A stretch of 64,000 bases of DNA from JAHJQZ01 sp963676075 (GCA_963676075.2 CAXXNZ010000011.1:62001-126000); one strand, 5' to 3'; counted from the stretch's first letter, positions 1-8,090 are shown. Numbers and translations: made by a program. Notes: generated by a model not told the origin, from the sequence alone.

Positions 1-125
1 CTGGCGGTTTCCTCCAGCGCCTGCGAATGGGACATGGCAACGCCCTCACTGGCGCGAACTTCACGCAAGACGCGCGCTTCAGCCTTGAGGGTTTCAGGAC
101 TCATGGTGGACAAAGAATAGGGCAT
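1..125 (-). CDS. Glyoxalase_8-like protein, N-terminal part (cut by window start)
   Basis: The minus strand from 125 is open to the window edge. The visible segment has an ETLKAEARVLREVRASEG stretch followed by SHSQALEETA, which resembles the N-terminal helix-rich motif of glyoxalase-superfamily-related proteins (pattern LKxxAKxLRxxLxxxGxxxSHSQALE). Only about 41 residues are inside the window, so the catalytic part is unseen. The ATG at 125 is the simplest start. In-frame ATGs at 155, 161 and 191 are also possible, because the frame stays open upstream to about 440. The family assignment is tentative. Confidence 0.5.
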   Translation of the reverse strand, partial: MPYSLSTMSPETLKAEARVLREVRASEGVAMSHSQALEETA

Positions 126-446
126 ATCAACCTCAGACGGGTTCTCGGGCGTCATATGCATGGGGTCCGCCTTGCCACACCGCGCCTCCATCCGGATGAG
201 CGTCAATGCCTTGGTCTTGGCACTCGCCTGGTCGATCGGATCGAGCCACGCCTTCGCCGGGAATGCTTCACCATCGGGATGTCCCGGCGGACGGCAGGCG
301 CATTCCAGCCCGGCGCGGCATGTAGGCTTCGGCAGACCCTCCGTCAAGAAGCGCCATTGGCAGGGCTGATATGCGCAACAACAATAATGCGCTGGACCAG
401 CGACCGACGATCCCCAAAAGTGACCGCCCAAAACTGGTGCCAGATC
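126..446. other. Gene-poor stretch between a minus-strand gene and the TauE gene
   Basis: About 320 bases with no assigned gene. The minus-strand frame of the glyoxalase-like gene stays open through almost all of it and reads as a protein-like sequence (for example AWLDPIDQ and KALTLIRMEARCG). It has no ATG beyond 191 and begins after a stop near 440. Either the upstream gene starts earlier with a TTG/GTG codon, or this is a decayed 5' extension. No terminator or riboswitch fold was recognised. Confidence 0.35.
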
Positions 447-1205
447 ATGGATCTTCTTTTGCTCTTCATCGCGGGACTTGTCGGTGGCGTCATGAACGCC
501 CTGGCGGGCGGCGGCTCCTTCGTCACCTTCCCGGCCCTGCTCCTGGCCGGGGTGCCGCCTGTTGCGGCAAACGCCACCAACACCTTCGCCTCCCTGCCCG
601 GCTACATCAGCGGCGCCATCGGCTTCTGGCCCGACATCGCCCGCCACAAGAGTCGGTTGCTCGGCTTCTCGATCATGGCGGTGATCGGCGGCTTCGTTGG
701 CGCCGAACTCCTGCTCAGCCAGTCCGACGCCAATTTCGAACGCGTCGTGCCCTGGCTGATGCTCGTCGCCGTGGTGCTGTTCGCCTTCGGCGGGCGCATC
801 AATGCTTATCTCGCGGCGCGCACCGCGCTCAGCGGCCACGTGAGCCGCATCCTGCCCGCCGTTCTGCTCTTGGTGATCTGCGTTTATGGCGGCTTCTTCA
901 ATGCCGGGCTCGGCATCCTGCTGCTCGCCAGTTTCGCCCTCAGCGGGCTGACCGACCTCAGCGCCATGAACGGGCTGAAACTCTGGGTGTCGTCGCTGGT
1001 GGCGCTGACCGCCATCGCCCGCTTCGGCCTCGGCGACACCATCGCCTGGGTCGAGGGCACCGCCGCCTTTGCCGGCACGACAATCGGCGGCTACGGCGCC
1101 GCTCGGCTCGCCCACCACGTGCCGGTCGTGGTCCTGCGCATCGGCATCATCGCCCTCGGCATCGTGCTGACCATCGTCTTCTTCGTGAAGACCTACATGG
1201 CCTGA
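447..1205 (+). CDS. Sulfite exporter TauE/SafE family membrane protein
   Basis: A 252-residue, highly hydrophobic protein of the TauE/SafE (DUF81) family. These inner-membrane proteins export or exchange small anions, sulfur compounds such as sulfite being the usual suggestion. The family signature is visible at the N-terminus: a GxxxGxxNALAGGGSF segment and a PPVAANATNTFA segment, followed by about seven further membrane segments. Length fits the family (about 250). The frame is open upstream to position 27, but the ATG at 447 begins exactly at the conserved first helix and is preferred. Its 3' end overlaps the convergent molybdopterin oxidoreductase gene by 13 bp. The substrate cannot be told from sequence. 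Confidence 0.85.
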   Translation: MDLLLLFIAGLVGGVMNALAGGGSFVTFPALLLAGVPPVAANATNTFASLPGYISGAIGFWPDIARHKSRLLGFSIMAVIGGFVGAELLLSQSDANFERVVPWLMLVAVVLFAFGGRINAYLAARTALSGHVSRILPAVLLLVICVYGGFFNAGLGILLLASFALSGLTDLSAMNGLKLWVSSLVALTAIARFGLGDTIAWVEGTAAFAGTTIGGYGAARLAHHVPVVVLRIGIIALGIVLTIVFFVKTYMA

Positions 1206-3280
1206 CGGCGCACCCATACGGCAACGTCATGGAAGGCCGCGCCGCCGAACGGCACCACCGGTTCGGACGAGGTCAGCGAATTAATGCCCTTGCCGCCGCG
1301 ATGCGCCTTGTTGGGGAAAATGCCCTCTGCAATGACGACGCCGCGCTGAACGCCATCGAACAGCGTCGCCGTCAGCACCACCTCGCCACGCCTGTTGCCG
1401 GCAATGACAGCATCGCCCTCGCTTATGCCGAGCTTGGCGGCGTCCTTGGGATGGATCATCAGTCGCGGCTCGCCCTCGCGGGTGCGGCTGCCCGGCGTTT
1501 CGGTGAAGCTGGAATTGAGAAAGCCGCGCGCCGGGCTCGTTGCCAGCTTGAACGGATGGGTGCTGTCGGTCTTCTCGTTGATGTCGTTGAAATCGACGAG
1601 CTTGGGCATGTCGCCCGGATCGACGACGAAGGCATAGCCCTTTTTCTCAGCCACGCCGTGCCAGTCCGGCTTGAAACGATAGCGTCCATCTGGCCAGGCA
1701 AAACCATCACGGTAATGGGCCTTGTCGTCGGAGCGCGCCCGATCGATGAAGCCCTTTTCTTCGATCTCCGCCAATGCGCCGAACCCGGAACGCTCGAAGG
1801 TTGTCGCTATCAACTCGTCTTCCGACGGTGCCGCCACGGATTCGGGTTCACCCTCAAGACGCCGCAGCAATTCGTTGATAACAAAAAGGTTCGGCCTGGC
1901 TTCGCCCGGCGCCTCGATCAGCTTCGGACCGAGCACGATGCGGTTATGACCACCGCGCGTGTAGAAATCGGAATGCTCGAGGAACATCGTCGCCGGCAGG
2001 ACAATGTCGGCCAGCTCCGCCGTTTCGGTCATGAACTGCTCATGGACGACGGAGAACAGATCCTCGCGCAGAAAACCCTCGCGCACTTTGTTCTGTTCGG
2101 GCGCGACGGACACCGGGTTGGTGTTCTGGATGAGCAGCGCCTTGACCGGACCGCCGCCCTTCAGCGCCTTGTCGTCGCCGGTGAGGATGGGGCCGATCTC
2201 GGACATGTCGAGCTCGCGGATATCGGCATCCTCGTCGCCCTCGATAGCTGACTTGTTGAGCCCCCAGGTGCCAGAATTGGACAAGAGAGCCCCGCCGCCG
2301 CGATGCTTCCACGCGCCAATCATGGCGACGACAGAAAGCGCCGCATGCATGTTGGTGGCGCCGTTGCGCTGGCGGGTGAACCCGTATCCGAGCCGGAAGT
2401 ACGCCGCCCGATGCGTGCCAATGAGCCGGGCGAAGGCTTCGATCTCGGCCACGCTCAACCCGGTGATCGGTGCGGCCCGGGCCGGCGTCCAGGCTTGAAT
2501 CTGCGATTCCACTTCCGAGTCGAAGTCCGTGAAGTCGCTCAGGTATTTGCGATCAGCCAGCTTCTCGCGCAACAGCACATTCATCACCGCCAGCGCCAAC
2601 GCGCCGTCGCTGCCGGGCCTCAGCACCAGGCCGAGATCGGCCTGCTCCATGGTGGCGTTGCGATAGATGTCGATGACCACCAGCGGCGCGCCACGTTTCT
2701 TGGCGCGCATGGCGTGGGTCATGACATTGACCTGGGTGTTGACCGCATTGGTGCCCCAGATCACCACCGCCTCGGACTGCGCCATCTCGACCGGATCGAC
2801 GCCGCCGAGCAGCCCGGTGCCGACGATGTAGCCCGGCCAGGCCGACATGATGCAGATCGTGCCGAACTGGCGCGAGTAGCGGCGACGATTGCGCAGGCGC
2901 TGCAGGCTGTCGCGCTGCACATAACCCATCGTGCCCGAATAATTATACGGCCAGATTGCCTCCGGGCCATGCTCGGCCTCGATGGCGAGAAAACGCTCTG
3001 CGATTTCGTCCAGCGCCTCGTCCCAGGATAGGCGCTGCCATTTGCCCTCGCCCTTGCCGCCAACCCGCCGCATCGGGTGAAGCAGACGGTCGGGATGGTG
3101 GACCCGCTCGGCATAGCGCGCCACCTTCTCGCAGATCACCCCGTTTGTGTACGGGTCGCCCTTGGCGCCGCGCACCCGGCCGATCGTGTGCGCGTCGAGG
3201 ATCTCGACATCGAGGGCACAGGTCGACGGGCAATCATGCGGACAGGCTGACCGTGCAATGCGCTGGACGGGCTTGTTCAT
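1193..3280 (-). CDS. Molybdopterin-dependent oxidoreductase
   Basis: A 695-residue member of the DMSO-reductase-type molybdopterin oxidoreductase family. Near the N-terminus Cys13, Cys17, Cys21 and Cys50 (a CPHDCPSTC cluster, then VICEK) form a typical [4Fe-4S] site. The molybdopterin domain follows (W-G-TNAVNTQ, LRPGSDGALALAVMN, GGG-ALLSNSGTWG), with a C-terminal MopB-CT barrel. No twin-arginine signal is visible, so it is probably cytoplasmic. There is no adjacent FeS or membrane subunit, so its redox partner and substrate are unknown. It converges on the TauE gene with a 13-bp overlap. The physiological role is not inferable. Confidence 0.85.
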   Translation of the reverse strand: MNKPVQRIARSACPHDCPSTCALDVEILDAHTIGRVRGAKGDPYTNGVICEKVARYAERVHHPDRLLHPMRRVGGKGEGKWQRLSWDEALDEIAERFLAIEAEHGPEAIWPYNYSGTMGYVQRDSLQRLRNRRRYSRQFGTICIMSAWPGYIVGTGLLGGVDPVEMAQSEAVVIWGTNAVNTQVNVMTHAMRAKKRGAPLVVIDIYRNATMEQADLGLVLRPGSDGALALAVMNVLLREKLADRKYLSDFTDFDSEVESQIQAWTPARAAPITGLSVAEIEAFARLIGTHRAAYFRLGYGFTRQRNGATNMHAALSVVAMIGAWKHRGGGALLSNSGTWGLNKSAIEGDEDADIRELDMSEIGPILTGDDKALKGGGPVKALLIQNTNPVSVAPEQNKVREGFLREDLFSVVHEQFMTETAELADIVLPATMFLEHSDFYTRGGHNRIVLGPKLIEAPGEARPNLFVINELLRRLEGEPESVAAPSEDELIATTFERSGFGALAEIEEKGFIDRARSDDKAHYRDGFAWPDGRYRFKPDWHGVAEKKGYAFVVDPGDMPKLVDFNDINEKTDSTHPFKLATSPARGFLNSSFTETPGSRTREGEPRLMIHPKDAAKLGISEGDAVIAGNRRGEVVLTATLFDGVQRGVVIAEGIFPNKAHRGGKGINSLTSSEPVVPFGGAAFHDVAVWVRRQAM

Positions 3281-3412
3281 GGCGAATCCGGTGGCTGGAG
3301 CGAAACGGATGCCAAACCTATCTCAGCTCGCCCCGCGAGTCAGCCGAGCAGAGACAAAACACATCTCCTGCCGCTTCGTTGTGAAAGGGTTCGTTGCCCC
3401 GACTTGTACCAG

Positions 3413-4021
3413 CTACCAGGCTACCTGCCGCCGTCGGAACAACAACCCAAGCCGGATGATTTCAAGCAGCACCAGCAGGCCGAGCTGCACCCAGGTCGCC
3501 GGCCTGTTGGCCAGCATCAGCCAGTGGATGGTTGCAGCAATCGCAGCGAAATATGTCAATCGTTGCAAGAGCTTCCACCAATGTCCCAAACGGCGCTGTG
3601 AGAAACTGTTCGATGTCAGCACCAGCGGCAGATAAAGCGCAAAGGCCAACCAGCCGGCAAAAGCGAAAAGATTGCCGGCGACGAAAACCGCCCGCGCCAG
3701 CCAGGCATTGCCCCAGCCGTCGATGAGTTCCCAGAGGTAGAACCCGACATGCAGCGATGCGTATAGGAAGCTGGCGACACCGAAGGTGCGGCGGCGGCGC
3801 ACGAACCAGTGGACGAGCCGCGATGTCCTGAAAATGCGCTGCAGCGGCGTCAGCGCCAGTGTGAAAATGAGTAGACGCATGGCCCACTCGCCCGATTCCG
3901 CTCGAAAATCGAACGGCAGAAAGCCGGTCACAAGGAACGGCCAGACCAGGAGCACTCCCGGCACGGCAAGCACCAGCCAGAGCAGGTATCGAGTGTTGAG
4001 CAGGACGGAAAGTTTGTGCAT
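3413..4021 (-). CDS. msrQ: MsrQ/YedZ-like heme membrane protein
   Basis: A 202-residue ferric-reductase-like transmembrane protein. In the MsrPQ system MsrQ is the b-type heme quinol dehydrogenase that feeds electrons to the periplasmic methionine sulfoxide reductase MsrP. About six hydrophobic helices are visible. Candidate heme ligands are His91 (in a YASLHVGFYLW helix) and the histidines of the later RRLGHWWKLLQRLTY...IHW segment. The ATG at 4021 is chosen because it starts directly at the first helix; the frame stays open to 4141 with non-conserved sequence. No msrP gene is adjacent or elsewhere in the window, which is unusual, so a related orphan ferric-reductase-like protein is the alternative. 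Confidence 0.7.
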   Translation of the reverse strand: MHKLSVLLNTRYLLWLVLAVPGVLLVWPFLVTGFLPFDFRAESGEWAMRLLIFTLALTPLQRIFRTSRLVHWFVRRRRTFGVASFLYASLHVGFYLWELIDGWGNAWLARAVFVAGNLFAFAGWLAFALYLPLVLTSNSFSQRRLGHWWKLLQRLTYFAAIAATIHWLMLANRPATWVQLGLLVLLEIIRLGLLFRRRQVAW

Positions 4022-4134
4022 GGCGCGCGATATGAGAAACTGGCTGCTGCCGGGGACTGTCACGGCACTGCCGGAGAGTGCCGGTGTTTGCGCGCACATG
4101 CCAGTCACGAGCAAGTCACCACGAAAGGCCACCG

Positions 4135-4545
4135 ATGTCACAGCCCTTTGCCGACCCGGATGTCGAAGCGGCCTTCGACCGTCATTCGCCGCCCCTGCGC
4201 GCGGCGCTGTTGCACCTGCGCGACCTTATCTACGCTGTGGCAGAACAGACGCCCGCCACCGGCCAACTCGTCGAGACGCTCAAATGGGGCCAGCCGGCCT
4301 ATCTGACGGAAAAGCCAAAATCAGGCACCACCATCAGGATCGACGCCGATGCCGGATATGGCGGCGACTACGCCCTGTTCGTCCCCTGCTCCACCAGCCT
4401 GATCGAGACCTGGCGCGAACGCTATCCCCATCTCATCTATGGCGGCACGCGCAGCGTGCACTTCCGCTTCGACGAACCGCTGCCCGAGGCCGAAATCAGC
4501 CACTGCATCGCGCTGGCGATGACCTATCACCAGCGCAAACGCTGA
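4135..4545 (+). CDS. DUF1801 (YdhG-like) protein
   Basis: A 136-residue protein of the DUF1801/YdhG-like family, small soluble proteins of unknown biochemical function with a frataxin-like fold. Typical family elements are the LRDLIYAVAEQ helix, a LKWGQPAY loop around residue 50, and a conserved FVPCSTSLIETW segment. The ATG at 4135 starts the conserved part; an upstream ATG at 4078 adds 19 unconserved residues. It is divergent from the MsrQ-like gene across 113 bp and ends 9 bp from the convergent tautomerase gene. Function unknown. Confidence 0.75.
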   Translation: MSQPFADPDVEAAFDRHSPPLRAALLHLRDLIYAVAEQTPATGQLVETLKWGQPAYLTEKPKSGTTIRIDADAGYGGDYALFVPCSTSLIETWRERYPHLIYGGTRSVHFRFDEPLPEAEISHCIALAMTYHQRKR

Positions 4546-4554
4546 AGCAGATTG

Positions 4555-4752
4555 CTATTTCTTGCGTAGCTCGCTGATCGATGTGCCTTTGAATCCCCAA
4601 TTGTCGGTCGGCACCTCGTCGATGACGACAAAGGTCGAGTCCGGGCTCTTGCCGAGGACATCGACCAAAACCTTGGTGATGCCGGCGATGACCTGCTGCT
4701 TCTTTTCGGCGGACACGTTGTCGTCGGTGATGCGGACATTCACATAGGGCAT
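4555..4752 (-). CDS. 4-oxalocrotonate tautomerase family protein
   Basis: A 65-residue protein of the 4-OT tautomerase superfamily. After removal of Met1 the catalytic base would be Pro1 (MPYVNVRI). The family pattern continues with the AEKKQQVIAGITKVLVDVLG helix and a FVVIDEVPTDNWG strand-turn. Length is typical for hexameric 4-OT enzymes (about 62). The start at 4752 is fixed by the need for N-terminal proline and by a GAGGAG ribosome-binding site just upstream; the frame is open to 4860 but that extension is not family-like. The substrate is unknown and no catabolic pathway genes are adjacent. Confidence 0.88.
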   Translation of the reverse strand: MPYVNVRITDDNVSAEKKQQVIAGITKVLVDVLGKSPDSTFVVIDEVPTDNWGFKGTSISELRKK

Positions 4753-4920
4753 GGGGTTTCTCCTCTTTCCGGGCGCACTCAATACCCCGCCACGGGACAA
4801 GAGCAAGCATTTCCCGGGCGAGATGCGGCAATTTGAGGACCTAGATCCACGAGGGAGCATAGGCTGCCAAAGTCAGACCGGCATCGCCTTGTCCTTAGCC
4901 CCGTCAGAACGCATCAAGCG

Positions 4921-5694
4921 TCAGACAGGCGAATAGATCGCCAGTTGCAGCGACGGCGCGTCGGCGATCTGAAAGACCCCGTAGACATAGGATCTGGCGG
5001 TGCCCTCATGATAGATCGTTTTCGTCTTGGCATCGCTGCGTTCGATGTCGTGCGCCCGCCACCAGTCGGCAAACTGAGGGTTGCCGTCGAGAAGCGTGGC
5101 AACGAGGCTCCTGAAGGCTTCGTCCGACGCCCGGAGATCGTAGGTCTTGCGGAACAGGCCCACCATTTTTTGCGCCATTGTCTCCCACCCGTCGCCGAAT
5201 AGCCGTTTGGCCGAAGGGTCGAGAAACGTGAAAAGCAGGATGTTCCGTTCCGATTCCGGGATGGTGTCGAAATCCACCAGAAGCCGCGATGCCGCCTCGT
5301 TCCAGAAGACGATATCCCAGCGCTGACCGGTGATATAGGCCGGCTCCTTCAGACCTGAGACGAGCATCTTTATGCTGTCGGGCACACTCTCCTGCCGGAA
5401 TGACTCCACCGCCCGGATACCTGCCAAAGCGCGCAGGTGATCGTGCTCGGTTTCATCAAGGCAAAGGGCCCCGGCCAACGCATCGACTGTGGCGGACGGC
5501 AGTGCCGCAAACCGCCCCTGCTCCAGCCGGATATACCAGTCGACGCCGATCCCGGCGCGCTCAGCCACCTCCTCCCGCCGCAGGCCGGACGTCCGGCGAC
5601 GGCGGATCGTCGGCAAATCCAGAGCAGCCGGGTCCAGCCGTTGCCGCCTGTCGCGCAGAAAATCGCCAAGAATCCTGTTTGGGTGGGCATTCAT
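4921..5694 (-). CDS. XRE-type regulator with MmyB-like ligand-binding domain
   Basis: A 257-residue transcriptional regulator. The N-terminus carries an XRE helix-turn-helix (LGDFLRDRRQRL... RRRRTSGLRREEVAERAGIG...LEQGR, about residues 8-65). The C-terminal 170 residues match the MmyB-like PAS-type ligand-binding domain (YITGQRWDIVFWNEAA near 120, a family hallmark). In related bacteria these regulators commonly sit divergent from an oxidoreductase they control, as here with the MDR gene at 5773. The ATG at 5694 gives the canonical N-terminus; the longer open frame to 6669 is antisense to the neighbour. The ligand is unknown, though fatty acids bind some homologues. Confidence 0.9.
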   Translation of the reverse strand: MNAHPNRILGDFLRDRRQRLDPAALDLPTIRRRRTSGLRREEVAERAGIGVDWYIRLEQGRFAALPSATVDALAGALCLDETEHDHLRALAGIRAVESFRQESVPDSIKMLVSGLKEPAYITGQRWDIVFWNEAASRLLVDFDTIPESERNILLFTFLDPSAKRLFGDGWETMAQKMVGLFRKTYDLRASDEAFRSLVATLLDGNPQFADWWRAHDIERSDAKTKTIYHEGTARSYVYGVFQIADAPSLQLAIYSPV

Positions 5695-5772
5695 GATACT
5701 AGGATAATACCAGTACTTGATGCGATTTGAAAGGCGGTCATAACGCGGCTTCCAACGAAATCGGAGAAAACG
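5694..5772. promoter_or_regulatory. Divergent promoter region with TACT...AGTA inverted repeat
   Basis: 78 bp separate the MmyB-type regulator from the oxidoreductase. An imperfect inverted repeat (TACTnG at 5697-5702, CnAGTA at 5710-5715) is centred on ATAAT. On the minus strand it contains a TATTAT -10-like hexamer (16 bp after a TTCAAA -35-like hexamer) only about 10 bases from the regulator ATG, which suggests a leaderless or near-leaderless transcript that the regulator could block. This is inference from sequence pattern only. Confidence 0.4.
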
Positions 5773-6843
5773 ATGAAAGCCGCCATCCTCGAAGCATTCG
5801 GCAAGCCGCTCACGATCCGCACCCTTCCCGAACCAGAGGCAGGTGCGGGTGAGGCAACAATCAAGGTCCACACCGCGCCGGTGCTGTCCTATGCCGATGA
5901 GGTCTTCGCCAACATCCGTCCGCACGGCCTCAATCTGCCGGTCGTCCCGGGACCCGGCGCGGTCGGGCGCGTCATCGCAACCGGACCGGACGCCACGCGC
6001 GTCAAACCGGGCGATTGGGTTTATTGCGATGCGACCGTCCGTGCGCGCGACATGGCGCAATCCCCCGACGCTCTTCTGCATGGCTGGGCGGCGCCGAGCG
6101 CCGGAGCGCAAATCCTCCACGCTCATTTCCATGACGGCGCTTTCGCAGAACAGATGCTCGTGCCGCTCGAGAACGCCTTTCCTCTCGGAGAGATTGACGA
6201 AAGCGATGCAGGAAAGTGGTGCGCTCTGGGGTCCTATCTCGTGCCCTTTGGCGGCCTGCTTGCCGGCGACTTTCAGCCCGGACAGACGACTCTGATTAGC
6301 GGGGCAACCGGCCATTTCGGCAGCGCGTCCGTCGCCCTGGCGCTCGCGATGGGTGCAGCGCGTGTCGTCGCGCCCGGCCGCAATACCGAGCGCCTTGAGG
6401 CCCTGCGGGCGGGCCTGGGCAACCGCGTGCACATCGTTCCGCTTTCGGGCGACGAGGAAAGCGACCGGCAAAAAATGATGGCGGCAGGCAACAACGAAAT
6501 CGACCTCGTCCTCGACATCCTGCCGCCGCTGACCGATGCCAGCCCGATCCGGGCGGCCGCACTCTCGGTCAGGGCCGGCGGCACCATGGTGCTGATGGGG
6601 GGCTCGGGCATTGGACTCGATCTGCCCTACCGCCACCTGATGCGCAACAACATCACCCTGCGCGGGCAATGGATGTATCCGCGGGAGGCGGTGCCGCGGC
6701 TGATCGCCATGATCAAGGCGGGCCTAATTTCGCTCGATGCCTTCAGCTTCTCGCCGTTCGGCCTCACCGACATCAACGAGGCCGTCGTCCATGCCACCAA
6801 CACCGCCGGGCCGTTCCAGATGACGACCATTGCGCTGACCTAG
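5773..6843 (+). CDS. MDR-family (quinone-oxidoreductase-like) dehydrogenase
   Basis: A 356-residue medium-chain dehydrogenase/reductase. A GroES-like N-terminal half (PGPGAVGRVIATGPDATRVKPGDWV) is followed by a Rossmann half with a nucleotide-binding turn LISGATGHFGSASVALA near residue 180. The zinc-ligand pattern of classical alcohol dehydrogenases is not evident, so an NADPH:quinone or enone reductase type is more likely. The stop is followed by a strong bidirectional hairpin. It is divergent from the MmyB-type regulator, the usual arrangement of regulator and target. The substrate is not predictable. Confidence 0.85.
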   Translation: MKAAILEAFGKPLTIRTLPEPEAGAGEATIKVHTAPVLSYADEVFANIRPHGLNLPVVPGPGAVGRVIATGPDATRVKPGDWVYCDATVRARDMAQSPDALLHGWAAPSAGAQILHAHFHDGAFAEQMLVPLENAFPLGEIDESDAGKWCALGSYLVPFGGLLAGDFQPGQTTLISGATGHFGSASVALALAMGAARVVAPGRNTERLEALRAGLGNRVHIVPLSGDEESDRQKMMAAGNNEIDLVLDILPPLTDASPIRAAALSVRAGGTMVLMGGSGIGLDLPYRHLMRNNITLRGQWMYPREAVPRLIAMIKAGLISLDAFSFSPFGLTDINEAVVHATNTAGPFQMTTIALT

Positions 6844-6876
6844 CGCCGCAGACCCATTCGCTGCGCGGACGCTACG

Positions 6877-6904
6877 AAAAAGGCCGCTCGGAGGCGGCCT
6901 TTAT
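6877..6904. terminator. Bidirectional rho-independent terminator
   Basis: A perfect 9-bp stem AAAGGCCGC (6879-6887) / GCGGCCTTT (6894-6902) with a 6-base loop. An A-run on its left gives a U-run for minus-strand transcripts, and TTT on its right serves plus-strand ones. It lies between the convergent MDR gene (stop 6843) and the small membrane gene (stop 6927). Confidence 0.85.
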
Positions 6905-6926
6905 GATCATGGGCAGGAAAGGTCGA

Positions 6927-7094
6927 TTACTTGGTCTCGACCTTGACGCCGTTTTCGTTGATCGACATCGAGCCATTGCCAAACTCGACATTCAGCCCCT
7001 TGGGCTTGTTGACCTCGTTGTACCAGGCGATGCCGAAAACGATCACGGCAATCGCGAGGATGGCGACGACGACATAAAGAGCGCGCTGACTCAT
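6927..7094 (-). CDS. Small single-pass membrane protein (paralogue A)
   Basis: A 55-residue protein with one N-terminal membrane helix (about residues 5-23, LYVVVAILAIAVIVFGIAWY) and a short polar tail. It closely resembles the product of the next minus-strand gene at 7273-7416: both share LY, GILAIAV-like core, a WYxE.N junction and an ENG-V C-terminal motif. The ATG at 7094 is preceded by an AGGAAA ribosome-binding site and starts just before the helix. The function is unknown. The C-terminal tail probably faces the periplasm or cytoplasm depending on topology, which is undetermined. Confidence 0.7.
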   Translation of the reverse strand: MSQRALYVVVAILAIAVIVFGIAWYNEVNKPKGLNVEFGNGSMSINENGVKVETK

Positions 7095-7225
7095 GGCGGT
7101 GATTTCCTCACAGGAAGCAGAGCGGCAATCCGCTCGGAATCGGGTCATATCAGCAGTTACGCGTTTGGTGGAGCACGAAGTGCTGCACCATGCTTCACCG
7201 GCAGGATATCCACCTCAAAACACGA

Positions 7226-7251
7226 AAAGGGCTGCCCTGCGGCAGCCCTTT
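7226..7251 (-). terminator. Rho-independent terminator after small membrane gene B
   Basis: An 11-bp perfect stem AAAGGGCTGCC (7226-7236) / GGCAGCCCTTT (7241-7251) with a 4-base loop. It follows the stop at 7273 on the minus strand, with A-residues on the left giving a U-tract. Confidence 0.85.
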
Positions 7252-7272
7252 GAAATCGTGATGCTTGCATCA

Positions 7273-7416
7273 TCAGTTCGCGTCGACGGACAATCCGTTC
7301 TCATCGACACGGACATCGAGATGCGCAGTATTGGCCTCCTGATACCAGCCGATGCCGGCAACGACCACTGCAATCGCCAGAATCCCGACGATGCCATACA
7401 AAAGCGGCTTGTTCAT
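7273..7416 (-). CDS. Small single-pass membrane protein (paralogue B)
   Basis: A 47-residue protein with one membrane helix (LLYGIVGILAIAVVVAGIGWY) and a short acidic tail containing VDENGLSVDAN. It is a tandem paralogue of the 6927-7094 product. The start at 7416 (MNKPLLY) is chosen because the helix begins there; a longer frame to 7461 exists. It lies 68 bases downstream (on the minus strand) of the ndk stop and has its own terminator, so it may be read from ndk or separately. Function unknown. Confidence 0.65.
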   Translation of the reverse strand: MNKPLLYGIVGILAIAVVVAGIGWYQEANTAHLDVRVDENGLSVDAN

Positions 7417-7484
7417 TTCGGACTCCATTTCACTTTCTGCCGGGAACAATGCCCGGGGCATGAAATGGTTCCGGAAGGAACGCC

Positions 7485-7907
7485 TTAGCCGACGATCTCG
7501 ATGTCGGAGAAGAAGTAGTTGATTTCCTGGGCAGCCGTCTCGGGTGCATCAGAGCCGTGCACCGAGTTCTCGGTGAACGAAACGGCGAATTCCTTGCGGA
7601 TCGTGCCGGGGTCGGCCTTCTCCGGGTTGGTGGCGCCCATGATTTCGCGGTTCTTGAGGATGGCGTTCTCGCCTTCCAGAACCTGCACGACCACCGGGCC
7701 GGAGGTCATGAAGGCAACCAGTTCGTCAAAGAACGGCTTGCCCTTGTGCACGCCGTAAAAGCCTTCGGCCTGGGCCTTGGTCATGTGCAAACGCTTGGAA
7801 GCGACGATTCTGAGGCCATTTTCCTCGAACTTGGCAATGATCTTGCCGGTGAGGTTACGGCGGGTTGCGTCGGGTTTGATGATCGAAAAAGTGCGCTCGA
7901 GGGCCAT
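7485..7907 (-). CDS. ndk: Nucleoside diphosphate kinase
   Basis: A 140-residue NDK, the full family length. It transfers the gamma-phosphate of ATP to (d)NDPs through a phosphohistidine, keeping NTP pools balanced in the cytosol. His117 lies in the signature ENSVHGSDA, and the N-terminal ERTFSIIKPDAT strand is canonical. The ATG at 7907 gives the standard MALERTF start; the open frame to 7994 is not conserved. It sits upstream of the two small membrane genes on the same strand. Confidence 0.97.
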   Translation of the reverse strand: MALERTFSIIKPDATRRNLTGKIIAKFEENGLRIVASKRLHMTKAQAEGFYGVHKGKPFFDELVAFMTSGPVVVQVLEGENAILKNREIMGATNPEKADPGTIRKEFAVSFTENSVHGSDAPETAAQEINYFFSDIEIVG

Positions 7908-8009
7908 GTGTCTTTTGTCCGGTTTTCGAGGGGTTGAAACTGGCGCGCTTCTAAAGCAAATCCGCCACAAGGGAAAGCCGGTTGTCCGCCGCACGCCTTC
8001 TCAAAAGCA

Positions 8010-8043
8010 AAGCACGCGCCCGAACAAATCGAGGCGCGTGCTT
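8010..8043 (-). terminator. Rho-independent terminator after FMN reductase gene
   Basis: An 11-bp perfect stem AAGCACGCGCC (8010-8020) / GGCGCGTGCTT (8033-8043) around a 12-base loop. On the minus strand it is followed by a T-rich stretch, so it terminates the reductase gene at 8091-8693 before ndk. Confidence 0.75.
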
Positions 8044-8090
8044 GAGTATTCAAAGATGACGGCGGCCCGTCACATCGACCGTCGCCTGGA

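Noticed and set aside
160..369. 69-residue plus-strand ORF with a weak signal-peptide look
   Set aside because: No ribosome-binding site, and the opposite strand reads better as protein.
371..2251. 626-residue plus-strand frame across TauE and the molybdopterin enzyme
   Set aside because: Overlaps two real genes in another frame and shows the arginine-rich composition of a shadow frame.
5695..6669. Upstream extension of the MmyB-type regulator to a 582-residue frame
   Set aside because: It is antisense to the MDR gene; the conserved regulator starts at 5694.
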